This document shows positions 53,735-64,000 of a stretch of DNA of 64,000 nucleotides, piece by piece. The translations under genes were made by a program, and so were the position numbers. Source of the stretch: Rattus norvegicus. Taxonomy: Eukaryota > Chordata > Mammalia > Rodentia > Muridae. The notes below the pieces were generated by a model. That model worked only from the letters and a program-made list of their open reading frames with translations, did not search any database and was not told the origin of the DNA. The DNA is taken from NCBI RefSeq assembly GCF_036323735.1, contig NC_086038.1, positions 26,144,001-26,208,000 on the forward strand, in the 5' to 3' direction. The number at the start of each line of letters is the position of its first letter. Within the stretch, counting starts at the first letter, position 1.

Positions 53735-56700
53735 CTATATCTTGAAATCTACACTTCGTACAATTGAATCCCGCTCGGAAGTAAGAGAATTCGCTGAGAA
53801 AATGCAGGTCCATTCGCGAAAATTTTCCCTGGTAATATACAGAGAACTATGCCTGATACAAGTGAGTTCCCGTTGGAAGGAATAGAATACGCTAAGAAAC
53901 AATAGCTCCATTTCTGAAAACTTTCCCACTCTATGTCTTGAATACTACACCTGATGCAAGGGAATCCCGCTTGGAACGAAGAGAATCCGATTAAAAAGTG
54001 CAGTTCCAATCACGGAAATTTCCCCTGCCTATATCTTGAAATCTACAGTTCCTACAAGTGAATCCCGTAGGAACGAAGAGAATTTGCTTAGAAAGTGCAG
54101 CTCCGTTTGCGAAAACCTTCCCTGCCTGTATAAAGAAAACTACGTCTGCAACAATAGATTCCCAGTGGAAACGAAGAGAATTCGCTTAGAAAGTGCAGTT
54201 CCAATCACGAAAATGTCCCCCGCCTTTATCTTGAAATCTACGCTTTGTACAAGTAAATCCGCTTGAAAGGAAGAGAATTCGCTTAGAAACTGCAAATCCA
54301 TTCGCGAAAATTTTCCCTGGTTATATACAGAGAACTATGCCTGATACAAGTGAGTCCCCCTTGGAAGGAATAGAATTCGCTTAGAAATAACAGCTCCATT
54401 TCAGAAAACTTTCCAACTCTATATCTTGAAATCTACACTTCCTACAAGTGAATCCCGCTAGGAACGAAGAGAATTCGCTTAGAAAATGCAGCTCCATTCC
54501 TGAAAACCTGCACTGCCTATATCTTGAAAAGTACGCCTGCTACAATAGAGTCGCGCTTGGAATGAAGAAAATTCACTTAAAAAGTGCAGTTCCAATCGCG
54601 AAAATTTCCCCTACGTATATCTTGAAATCTATGCTTCCTACAAGTGAATCCCGCTAGGAACAAAGAGAATTTGCTTAGAAAGTGCAGCTCCATTTGCGAA
54701 TACCTTCCCTGCCTATATAAAGAAAACTATGTCTGCTACAATAGATTCCCAGTTGAAACGAAGAGAATTCGCTTAGAAACTGTAGCTCCATTCGCGAAAA
54801 TTTTCCCTGCCTATATATAGCGCACTATGCTTGATACAAGTGAGTAAACCCTTGAAACGAAGCGAATTCGCTTAGAAACTATAGCTCCATTTCCGAAAAC
54901 TTTCCCACCTATATCTTAAAAACTACGCTTGATGCAAGTGAGTCCTGCTTGGAACGAAGAGAATTCGCTTAAAAAGTGCAGTTCCAATCGCGAAAATTTC
55001 CCCTTCCTATATCTTGAAGTCTACGCTTTGTACAAGTGAATCCGCTTGGAAGGAAGAGAATTCGCTGAGAACCTGCAGCTCCATTCGCGAAAATTTTCCC
55101 TGCCTATATATAGAGCACTATGCCTTATACAAATGTGTAACCCATGAAACGAAGAGAATTTGCTTAGAAACTATAGCTCCATTTCCGAAAACTTTCACAC
55201 TCTATGTCTTGAAAACTACGCTTCATGCAAGTGAGTCCTGCTTGGAAAGAAGAGAAATCGCTTAAAAAGTGCAGTTCCAATCGCAATAATTTCCCCTGCG
55301 TATATCTGGAAATCTACGCTTTCTACAAATGAGTCCCGCTTGGAACGAAAAGAATTCGATTAAAAATAGCAGCTCCGTAAAGGAAAACTTTCCCTGGCTA
55401 TATCATGAAAAATACGCCACTACAAGTGGTTCCCACGCGGAACGAAGGAATTCGCTTAGAAACTATACTTCCGTTCGTGAAAAATTTCCATGCCTGTATC
55501 AAAAAACCTACGCCTGCTACAGTAGAGTCCGTCTTGGAAGGAAGAGAATTCTCTTAGAAACTGCAGCTACAATTGCGAAAAACTTCCCTGCCCATATCAA
55601 CAAAACTATGCCACAGAGTCCCACTTGGAATGAAGAGAATTCGCTTACAGACTGCAGCTCCAATTGTGAAAAACTGCCCAGAGTATATCTTGAAAACCAT
55701 GCCTCATACAAGTGAGTCCCGCTTCAAACGAAGACAATACGCTTAGAAACAGCATCTCCATTCGTGAAAATTTTCCCTCGCTATATATAGAGAACTATGC
55801 CTGATACAAGTGAGTCCGCCTTGGAACGTAGTGAATTCGCTTAGAAACAACAGCTCCATATCCGAAAAGTTTCCCACTCTATATCTTAGAAACTACGCTT
55901 CATGCAAGTGAGTCCCACTTGGAAGGAAGAGAATTCCCTTAAAAAGTGCAGTTGCAATCGCGAAAATTTCTGCTGCCTATATTATGAAATCTACGCTTCG
56001 TACAAGTGAGTCCCGCTTGGAACGAAGAGAATTCGCTTAGAAATTGCAGCTCCGTAAAGGAAAACTTTCCCTGGCTATATCATGAAAAATACGCCACTAC
56101 AAGATGTTCCCACTCGGAATGAAGAGAATTCGCTTAGAAACTATAGCTCCGTTCGTGAAAAATTTCGATGCCTGTATCAAAACTCCTACGCCTGCTACAG
56201 TACAGTCCGTCTTGGAAGGAAGAGAATTCTCTTAGAAACTGCAGCTACAATTGCGAAAAACTTCCCTGCCCATATCAACAAAACTATGCCACAGAACCCC
56301 ACTTGGAATGAAGAGAATTCGCTTACAGACTGCAGCTCCAATTGTGAAAAACTGCCCAGAGTATATCTTGAAATCCATGCCTCGTACAAGTGAGTCCCGC
56401 TTCGAACGAAGACAATTTACTTAGAAACAGCATCTCCATTCGTGAAAATTTTCCCTCGCTATATATAGAGAACTATGCCTGATACAAGTGAGTCCGCCTT
56501 GGAACGTAGTGAATTCGCTTAGAAACAACAGCTCCATATCCGAAAAGTTTCCCACTCTATATCTTAGAAACTACGCTTCATGCAAGTGAGTCCCACTTGG
56601 AAGGAAGAGAATTCCCTTAAAAAGTGCAGTTCCAATCGCGAAAATTTCTGCTGCCTATATTATGAAATCTACGCTTCGTACAAGTGAGTCCCGCTTGGAA

Positions 56701-57332
56701 CGAAGATAATTCGCTTAGAAATTGCAGCTCCGTAAAGGAAAACTTTCCCTGGCTATATCTTGAAAAATACGCCACTACAAGTGGTTCCCACTCGGAATGA
56801 AGAGAAGTCGCTTAGAAACTATAGCTCCGTTCGTGAAAAATTTCGATGCCTGTATCAAAACTCCTACGCCTGCTACAGTACAGTCCGTCGTGGAAGGAAG
56901 AGAATTCTCTTAGAAACTGCAGCTACAATTGCGAAAAACTTCCCTGCCCATATCAACAAAACTATGCCACAGAGTCCCACTTGGAATGAAGAGAATTCGC
57001 TTACAGACTGCAGCTCCAATTGTGAAAAACTGCCCAGAGTATATCTTGAAAACCATGCCTCATACAAGTGAGTCCCGCTTCGAACGAAGACAATTTACTT
57101 AGAAACTGCATCTCCATTCGCGAAAATTTTCCCTGGGTATATATAGAGAACTATGCCTGATACAAGTGAGTCCGCTTTGGAACGTAGTGAATTCGCTTAG
57201 AAACAACAGCTCCATATCCGAAAAGTTTCCCACTCTATATCTTAAAAACTACGCCTCTTGCAAGTGAGTCCCACTTGGAAGGAAGAGAATTCGCTTAAAA
57301 AGTGCAGTTCCAATCGCGAAAATTTCCCCTGC
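53735..57332 (+). repeat. 37-mer unit 3 of block C
   Basis: 3598 bp. It shares gaagcgaattc (about 54859) and a 2-bp loss giving cccacctat (about 54904) with the next two units. Private changes cluster near 56706-56806 (gaagataatt, gagaagtcgc). The monomer-13 box is broken (54943-54959). Intact box-like sites: 53965-53981, 55334-55350, 55717-55733, 56011-56027, 56395-56411, 56689-56705 and 57073-57089. Confidence 0.92.
54943..54959 (-). other. Broken CENP-B-box-like site, monomer 13
   Basis: Plus strand tcctgcttggaacgaag. CCCG has become CCTG, a transition at the CpG, which breaks the CGGG half. It is shared by the units starting at 53735, 57333 and 60931 and intact in those at 46538 and 50136. 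Confidence 0.7.
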
Positions 57333-60300
57333 CTATATCTTGAAATCTACACTTCGTACAATTGAATCCCGCTCGGAAGTAAGAGAATTCGCTGAGAAAA
57401 TGCAGGTCCATTCGCGAAAATTTTCCCTGGTAATATACAGAGAACTATGCCTGATACAAGTGAGTTCCCGTTGGAAGGAATAGAATACGCTAAGAAACAA
57501 TAGCTCCATTTCTGAAAACTTTCCCACTCTATGTCTTGAATACTACACCTGATGCAAGGGAATCCCGCTTGGAACGAAGAGAATCCGATTAAAAAGTGCA
57601 GTTCCAATCACGGAAATTTCCCCTGCCTATATCTTGAAATCTACAGTTCCTACAAGTGAATCCCGTAGGAACGAAGAGAATTTGCTTAGAAAGTGCAGCT
57701 CCGTTTGCGAAAACCTTCCCTGCCTGTATAAAGAAAACTACGTCTGCAACAATAGATTCCCAGTGGAAACGAAGAGAATTCGCTTAGAAAGTGCAGTTCC
57801 AATCACGAAAATGTCCCCCGCCTTTATCTTGAAATCTACGCTTTGTACAAGTAAATCCGCTTGAAAGGAAGAGAATTCGCTTAGAAACTGCAAATCCATT
57901 CGCGAAAATTTTCCCTGGTTATATACAGAGAACTATGCCTGATACAAGTGAGTCCCCCTTGGAAGGAATAGAATTCGCTTAGAAATAACAGCTCCATTTC
58001 AGAAAACTTTCCAACTCTATATCTTGAAATCTACACTTCCTACAAGTGAATCCCGCTAGGAACGAAGAGAATTCGCTTAGAAAATGCAGCTCCATTCCTG
58101 AAAACCTGCACTGCCTATATCTTGAAAAGTACGCCTGCTACAATAGAGTCGCGCTTGGAATGAAGAAAATTCACTTAAAAAGTGCAGTTCCAATCGCGAA
58201 AATTTCCCCTACGTATATCTTGAAATCTATGCTTCCTACAAGTGAATCCCGCTAGGAACAAAGAGAATTTGCTTAGAAAGTGCAGCTCCATTTGCGAATA
58301 CCTTCCCTGCCTATATAAAGAAAACTATGTCTGCTACAATAGATTCCCAGTTGAAACGAAGAGAATTCGCTTAGAAACTGTAGCTCCATTCGCGAAAATT
58401 TTCCCTGCCTATATATAGCGCACTATGCTTGATACAAGTGAGTAAACCCTTGAAACGAAGCGAATTCGCTTAGAAACTATAGCTCCATTTCCGAAAACTT
58501 TCCCACCTATATCTTAAAAACTACGCTTGATGCAAGTGAGTCCTGCTTGGAACGAAGAGAATTCGCTTAAAAAGTGCAGTTCCAATCGCGAAAATTTCCC
58601 CTTCCTATATCTTGAAGTCTACGCTTTGTACAAGTGAATCCGCTTGGAAGGAAGAGAATTCGCTGAGAACCTGCAGCTCCATTCGCGAAAATTTTCCCTG
58701 CCTATATATAGAGCACTATGCCTTATACAAATGTGTAACCCATGAAACGAAGAGAATTTGCTTAGAAACTATAGCTCCATTTCCGAAAACTTTCACACTC
58801 TATGTCTTGAAAACTACGCTTCATGCAAGTGAGTCCTGCTTGGAAAGAAGAGAAATCGCTTAAAAAGTGCAGTTCCAATCGCAATAATTTCCCCTGCGTA
58901 TATCTGGAAATCTACGCTTTCTACAAATGAGTCCCGCTTGGAACGAAAAGAATTCGATTAAAAATAGCAGCTCCGTAAAGGAAAACTTTCCCTGGCTATA
59001 TCATGAAAAATACGCCACTACAAGTGGTTCCCACGCGGAACGAAGGAATTCGCTTAGAAACTATACTTCCGTTCGTGAAAAATTTCCATGCCTGTATCAA
59101 AAAACCTACGCCTGCTACAGTAGAGTCCGTCTTGGAAGGAAGAGAATTCTCTTAGAAACTGCAGCTACAATTGCGAAAAACTTCCCTGCCCATATCAACA
59201 AAACTATGCCACAGAGTCCCACTTGGAATGAAGAGAATTCGCTTACAGACTGCAGCTCCAATTGTGAAAAACTGCCCAGAGTATATCTTGAAAACCATGC
59301 CTCATACAAGTGAGTCCCGCTTCAAACGAAGACAATACGCTTAGAAACAGCATCTCCATTCGTGAAAATTTTCCCTCGCTATATATAGAGAACTATGCCT
59401 GATACAAGTGAGTCCGCCTTGGAACGTAGTGAATTCGCTTAGAAACAACAGCTCCATATCCGAAAAGTTTCCCACTCTATATCTTAGAAACTACGCTTCA
59501 TGCAAGTGAGTCCCACTTGGAAGGAAGAGAATTCCCTTAAAAAGTGCAGTTGCAATCGCGAAAATTTCTGCTGCCTATATTATGAAATCTACGCTTCGTA
59601 CAAGTGAGTCCCGCTTGGAACGAAGAGAATTCGCTTAGAAATTGCAGCTCCGTAAAGGAAAACTTTCCCTGGCTATATCATGAAAAATACGCCACTACAA
59701 GATGTTCCCACTCGGAATGAAGAGAATTCGCTTAGAAACTATAGCTCCGTTCGTGAAAAATTTCGATGCCTGTATCAAAACTCCTACGCCTGCTACAGTA
59801 CAGTCCGTCTTGGAAGGAAGAGAATTCTCTTAGAAACTGCAGCTACAATTGCGAAAAACTTCCCTGCCCATATCAACAAAACTATGCCACAGAACCCCAC
59901 TTGGAATGAAGAGAATTCGCTTACAGACTGCAGCTCCAATTGTGAAAAACTGCCCAGAGTATATCTTGAAATCCATGCCTCGTACAAGTGAGTCCCGCTT
60001 CGAACGAAGACAATTTACTTAGAAACAGCATCTCCATTCGTGAAAATTTTCCCTCGCTATATATAGAGAACTATGCCTGATACAAGTGAGTCCGCCTTGG
60101 AACGTAGTGAATTCGCTTAGAAACAACAGCTCCATATCCGAAAAGTTTCCCACTCTATATCTTAGAAACTACGCTTCATGCAAGTGAGTCCCACTTGGAA
60201 GGAAGAGAATTCCCTTAAAAAGTGCAGTTCCAATCGCGAAAATTTCTGCTGCCTATATTATGAAATCTACGCTTCGTACAAGTGAGTCCCGCTTGGAACG

Positions 60301-60930
60301 AAGAGAATTCGCTTAGAAATTGCAGCTCCGTAAAGGAAAACTTTCCCTGGCTATATCATGAAAAATACGCCACTACAAGTGGTTCCCACTCGGAATGAAG
60401 AAAATTCGCTTAGAAACTATAGCTCCGTTCGTGAAAAATTTCGATGCCTGTATCAAAACTCCTACGCCTGCTACAGTACAGTCCGTCGTGGAAGGAAGAG
60501 AATTCTCTTAGAAACTGCAGCTACAATTGCGAAAAACTTCCCTGCCCATATCAACAAAACTATGCCACAGAGTCCCACTTGGAATGAAGAGAATTCGCTT
60601 ACAGACTGCAGCTCCAATTGTGAAAAACTGCCCAGAGTATATCTTGAAAACCATGCCTCATACAAGTGAGTCCCGCTTCGAACAAAGACAATTTACTTAG
60701 AAACTGCATCTCCATTCGCGAAAATTTTCCCTGGGTATATATAGAGAACTATGCCTGATACAAGTGAGTCCGCTTTGGAACGTAGTGAATTCGCTTAGAA
60801 ACAACAGCTCCATATCCGAAAAGTTTCCCACTCTATATCTTAAAAACTACGCCTCTTGCAAGTGAGTCCCACTTGGAAGGAAGAGAATTCGCTTAAAAAG
60901 TGCAGTTCCAATCGCGAAAATTTCCCCTGC
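57333..60930 (+). repeat. 37-mer unit 4 of block C
   Basis: 3598 bp, same subtype as unit 3. The monomer-13 box is broken as in unit 3, and the monomer-35 box is broken by CGAA to CAAA near 60674. Intact box-like sites: 57563-57579, 58932-58948, 59315-59331, 59609-59625, 59993-60009 and 60287-60303. Confidence 0.92.
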
Positions 60931-63849
60931 CTATATCTTGAAATCTACACTTCGTACAATTGAATCCCGCTCGGAAGTAAGAGAATTCGCTGAGAAAATG
61001 CAGGTCCATTCGCGAAAATTTTCCCTGGTAATATACAGAGAACTATGCCTGATACAAGTGAGTTCCCGTTGGAAGGAATAGAATACGCTAAGAAACAATA
61101 GCTCCATTTCTGAAAACTTTCCCACTCTATGTCTTGAATACTACACCTGATGCAAGGGAATCCCGCTTGGAACGAAGAGAATCCGATTAAAAAGTGCAGT
61201 TCCAATCACGGAAATTTCCCCTGCCTATATCTTGAAATCTACAGTTCCTACAAGTGAATCCCGTAGGAACAAAGAGAATTTGCTTAGAAAGTGCAGCTCC
61301 GTTTGCGAAAACCTTCCCTGCCTGTATAAAGAAAACTACGTCTGCAACAATAGATTCCCAGTGGAAACGAAGAGAATTCGCTTAGAAAGTGCAGTTCCAA
61401 TCACGAAAATGTCCCCCGCCTTTATCTTGAAATCTACGCTTTGTACAAGTAAATCCGCTTGAAAGGAAGAGAATTCGCTTAGAAACTGCAAATCCATTCG
61501 CGAAAATTTTCCCTGGTTATATACAGAGAACTATGCCTGATACAAGTGAGTCCCCCTTGGAAGGAATAGAATTCGCTTAGAAATAACAGCTCCATTTCAG
61601 AAAACTTTCCAACTCTATATCTTGAAATCTACACTTCCTACAAGTGAATCCCGCTAGGAACGAAGAGAATTCGCTTAGAAAATGCAGCTCCATTCCTGAA
61701 AACCTGCACTGCCTATATCTTGAAAAGTACGCCTGCTACAATAGAGTCGCGCTTGGAATGAAGAAAATTCACTTAAAAAGTGCAGTTCCAATCGCGAAAA
61801 TTTCCCCTACGTATATCTTGAAATCTATGCTTCCTACAAGTGAATCCCGCTAGGAACAAAGAGAATTTGCTTAGAAAGTGCAGCTCCATTTGCGAATACC
61901 TTCCCTGCCTATATAAAGAAAACTATGTCTGCTACAATAGATTCCCAGTTGAAACGAAGAGAATTCGCTTAGAAACTGTAGCTCCATTCGCGAAAATTTT
62001 CCCTGCCTATATATAGCGCACTATGCTTGATACAAGTGAGTAAACCCTTGAAACGAAGCGAATTCGCTTAGAAACTATAGCTCCATTTCCGAAAACTTTC
62101 CCACCTATATCTTAAAAACTACGCTTGATGCAAGTGAGTCCTGCTTGGAACGAAGAGAATTCGCTTAAAAAGTGCAGTTCCAATCGCGAAAATTTCCCCT
62201 TCCTATATCTTGAAGTCTACGCTTTGTACAAGTGAATCCGCTTGGAAGGAAGAGAATTCGCTGAGAACCTGCAGCTCCATTCGCGAAAATTTTCCCTGCC
62301 TATATATAGAGCACTATGCCTGATACAAATGTGTAACCCATGAAACGAAGAGAATTTGCTTAGAAACTATAGCTCCATTTCCGAAAACTTTCACACTCTA
62401 TGTCTTGAAAACTACGCTTCATGCAAGTGAGTCCTGCTTGGAAAGAAGAGAAATGGCTTAAAAAGTGCAGTTCCAATCGCAATAATTTCCCCTGCGTATA
62501 TCTGGAAATCTACGCTTTCTACAAATGAGTCCCGCTTGGAACGAAAAGAATTCGATTAAAATAGCAGCTCCGTAAAGGAAAACTTTCCCTGGCTATATCA
62601 TGAAAAATACGCCACTACAAGTGGTTCCCACGCTGAACGAAGGAATTCGCTTAGAAACTATACCTCCGTTCGTGAAAAATTTCCATGCCTGTATCAAAAA
62701 ACCTACGCCTGCTACAGTAGAGTCCGTCTTGGAAGGAAGAGAATTCTCTTAGAAACTGCAGCTACAATTGCGAAAAACTTCCCTGCCCATATCAACAAAA
62801 CTATGCCATAGAGTCCCACTTGGAATGAAGAGAATTCGCTTACAGACTGCAGCTCCAATTGTGAAAAACTGCCCAGAGTATATCTTGAAAACCATGCCTC
62901 ATACAAGTGAGTCCCGCTTCGAACGAAGACAATACGCTTAGAAACAGCATCTCCATTCGTGAAAATTTTCCCTCGCTATATATAGAGAACTATGCCTGAT
63001 AGAAGTGAGTCCGCCTTGGAACGTAGTGAATTCGCTTAGAAACAACAGCTTCATATCCGAAAAGTTTCCCACTCTATATCTTAGAAACTACGCTTCATGC
63101 AAGTGAGTCCCACTTGGAAGGAAGAGAATTCCCTTAAAAAGTGCAGTTCCAATCGCGAAAATTTCCGCTGCCTATATTATGAAATCTACGCTTCGTACAA
63201 GTGAGTCCCGCTTGGAACGAAGAGAATTCGCTTAGAAATTGCAGCTCCGTAAAGGAAAACTTTCCCTGGCTATATCATGAAAAATACGCCACTACAAGTG
63301 GTTCCCACTCGGAATGAAGAGAATTCGCTTAGAAACTATAGCTCCGTTCGTGAAAAATTTCGATGCCTGTATCAAAACTCCTACGCCTGCTACAGTACAG
63401 TCCGTCGTGGAAGGAAGAGAATTCTCTTAGAAACTGCAGCTACAATTGCGAAAAACTTCCCTGCCCATATCAACAAAACTATGCCACAGAGTCCCACTTG
63501 GAATGAAGAGAATTCGCTTACAGACTGCAGCTCCAATTGTGAAAAACTGCCCAGAGTATATCTTGAAAACCATGCCTCATACAAGTGAGTCCCGCTTCGA
63601 ACGAAGACAATTTACTTAGAAACTGCATCTCCATTCGCGAAAATTTTCCCTGGGTATATATAGAGAACTATGCCTGATACAAGTGAGTCCGCTTTGGAAC
63701 GTAGTGAATTCGCTTAGAAACAGCAGCTCCATATCCGAAAAGTTTCCCACTCTATATCTTAAAAACTACGCCTCTTGCAAGTGAGTCCCACTTGGAAGGA
63801 AGAGAATTCGCTTAAAAAGTGCAGTTCCAATCGCGAAAATTTCCCCTGC
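60931..63849 (+). repeat. 30-mer chimeric unit of block C
   Basis: 2919 bp, a 37-mer lacking one seven-monomer module and one further base (gattaaaatagc near 62554). Its left part carries the subtype of units 3 and 4 (gaagcgaattc, cccacctat, tcctgcttggaacg). From about 62317 it carries the forms of the unit at 3325 (gcctgatacaaatgtg, cacgctgaacg). Box-like sites: 61161-61177, 62530-62546, 62912-62928, 63206-63222 and 63590-63606. Confidence 0.88.
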
Positions 63850-64000
63850 CTATATCTTGAAATCTACACTTCGTACAATTGAATCCCGCTCGGAAGTAAG
63901 AGAATTCGCTGAGAAAATGCAGGTCCATTCGCGAAAATTTTCCCTGGTAATATACAGAGAACTATGCCTGATACAAGTGAGTTCCCGTTGGAAGGAATAG
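63850..64000 (+). repeat. Truncated start of the next unit
   Basis: The first 151 bp of another header, cut by the window end. It matches the other headers by eye, so the array continues beyond the window. Confidence 0.9.

Larger units (their letters stand above)
1..64000 (+). repeat. 98-bp tandem satellite array, whole window
   Basis: About 658 direct tandem copies of a 98-bp monomer cover the window edge to edge. Measured from the gaagagaattc landmark, spacings are almost always 97 or 98 bp; one monomer class is 91 bp because it lacks 7 bp just before the gagtccc segment. Order within a monomer: gaagagaattcgcttagaaa, then ctgcagctcc, attcgcgaaaattttccctg, cctatatatagagaactatg, cctgatacaagtgag and tcccgcttggaac. 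Single monomers differ clearly from their neighbours but recur almost unchanged 2.1 to 5.0 kb away, which is the signature of higher-order repeats. Nothing interrupts the array. The family is not one I recognise; centromeric or pericentromeric location is inferred. Confidence 0.97.
46538..64000 (+). repeat. Block C: 37-mer HOR array, about 3598 bp per unit
   Basis: Unit starts at 46538, 50136, 53735, 57333 and 60931 give four full 37-monomer units, then a 30-monomer unit and a truncated start of the next at 63850. Monomers 7-17 of this unit are absent from every S and L unit of block B. Units from 50136 on share two header markers (cacggaaattt and tctgcaacaatag) that the first unit lacks, so the first unit is either older or partly converted from the neighbouring block. 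Confidence 0.9.

Noticed and set aside
1..64000. CRISPR-like array of repeats and spacers
   Set aside because: Similarity runs through the full 98-bp monomer with no unique spacers, and spacer-sized segments recur in every unit.
1..64000. E2F-like TTTTCGCGAA and TATA-like tatatata as promoters
   Set aside because: They are simple palindromic parts of each monomer and there is no gene to drive.

Overview
The whole 64 kb window is one uninterrupted array of eukaryotic satellite DNA. The building block is a monomer of about 98 bp (about 44% GC in a hand-built consensus). About 658 head-to-tail copies fill the window, all in the same orientation. A typical monomer carries an EcoRI site, often a PstI site, a TTCGCGAA/AAAATTTT core and a CTATATATAG palindrome. 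I see no gene, RNA gene, transposon, microsatellite tract or unique sequence. The reading frames present (128 residues at most) are by-products of the repeat and recur with its period on both strands. The species cannot be named from sequence alone. A large, insertion-free, recently homogenised array with multi-monomer periodicity suggests centromeric or pericentromeric heterochromatin, or a sex or B chromosome, of a plant, animal or fungus.

The monomers form higher-order repeats (HORs). I divided the window into 25 units plus a tail, each starting at the same landmark (tatatcttgaaatctacact with its preceding c) and the same six-monomer header. Block A (1-6923) has one 8-mer, two 13-mers and one 37-mer. 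Block B (6924-46537) alternates a 22-mer S (about 2137 bp) and a 29-mer L (about 2815 bp), giving a 51-mer of 4952 bp, with one shortened L and one lengthened L. Block C (46538-64000) has four 37-mers of about 3598 bp, one 30-mer and a tail. Aligning monomer types shows that every unit can be built from the 37-mer by in-register deletion and duplication of whole monomers, much of it in steps of seven (677-678 bp). Block B, flanked on both sides by 37-mer units, looks like a younger expansion inside an older 37-mer array.

The most notable signal is a 17-bp motif at a subset of monomer junctions. On the minus strand it reads CTTCGTTCCAAGCGGGA, CTTCGTTCGAAGCGGGA or CTTCGTTTGAAGCGGGA. All three keep every one of the nine fixed core bases of the mammalian CENP-B box (NTTCGNNNNANNCGGGN); they match the full human consensus at 15, 16 and 16 of 17 positions. 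I count about 126 core-intact boxes, all in one orientation, at fixed positions in each unit. Homologous sites in other monomers are broken, often by CpG transitions. This makes the array a candidate centromeric satellite bound by a CENP-B-like (pogo-transposase-derived) protein.
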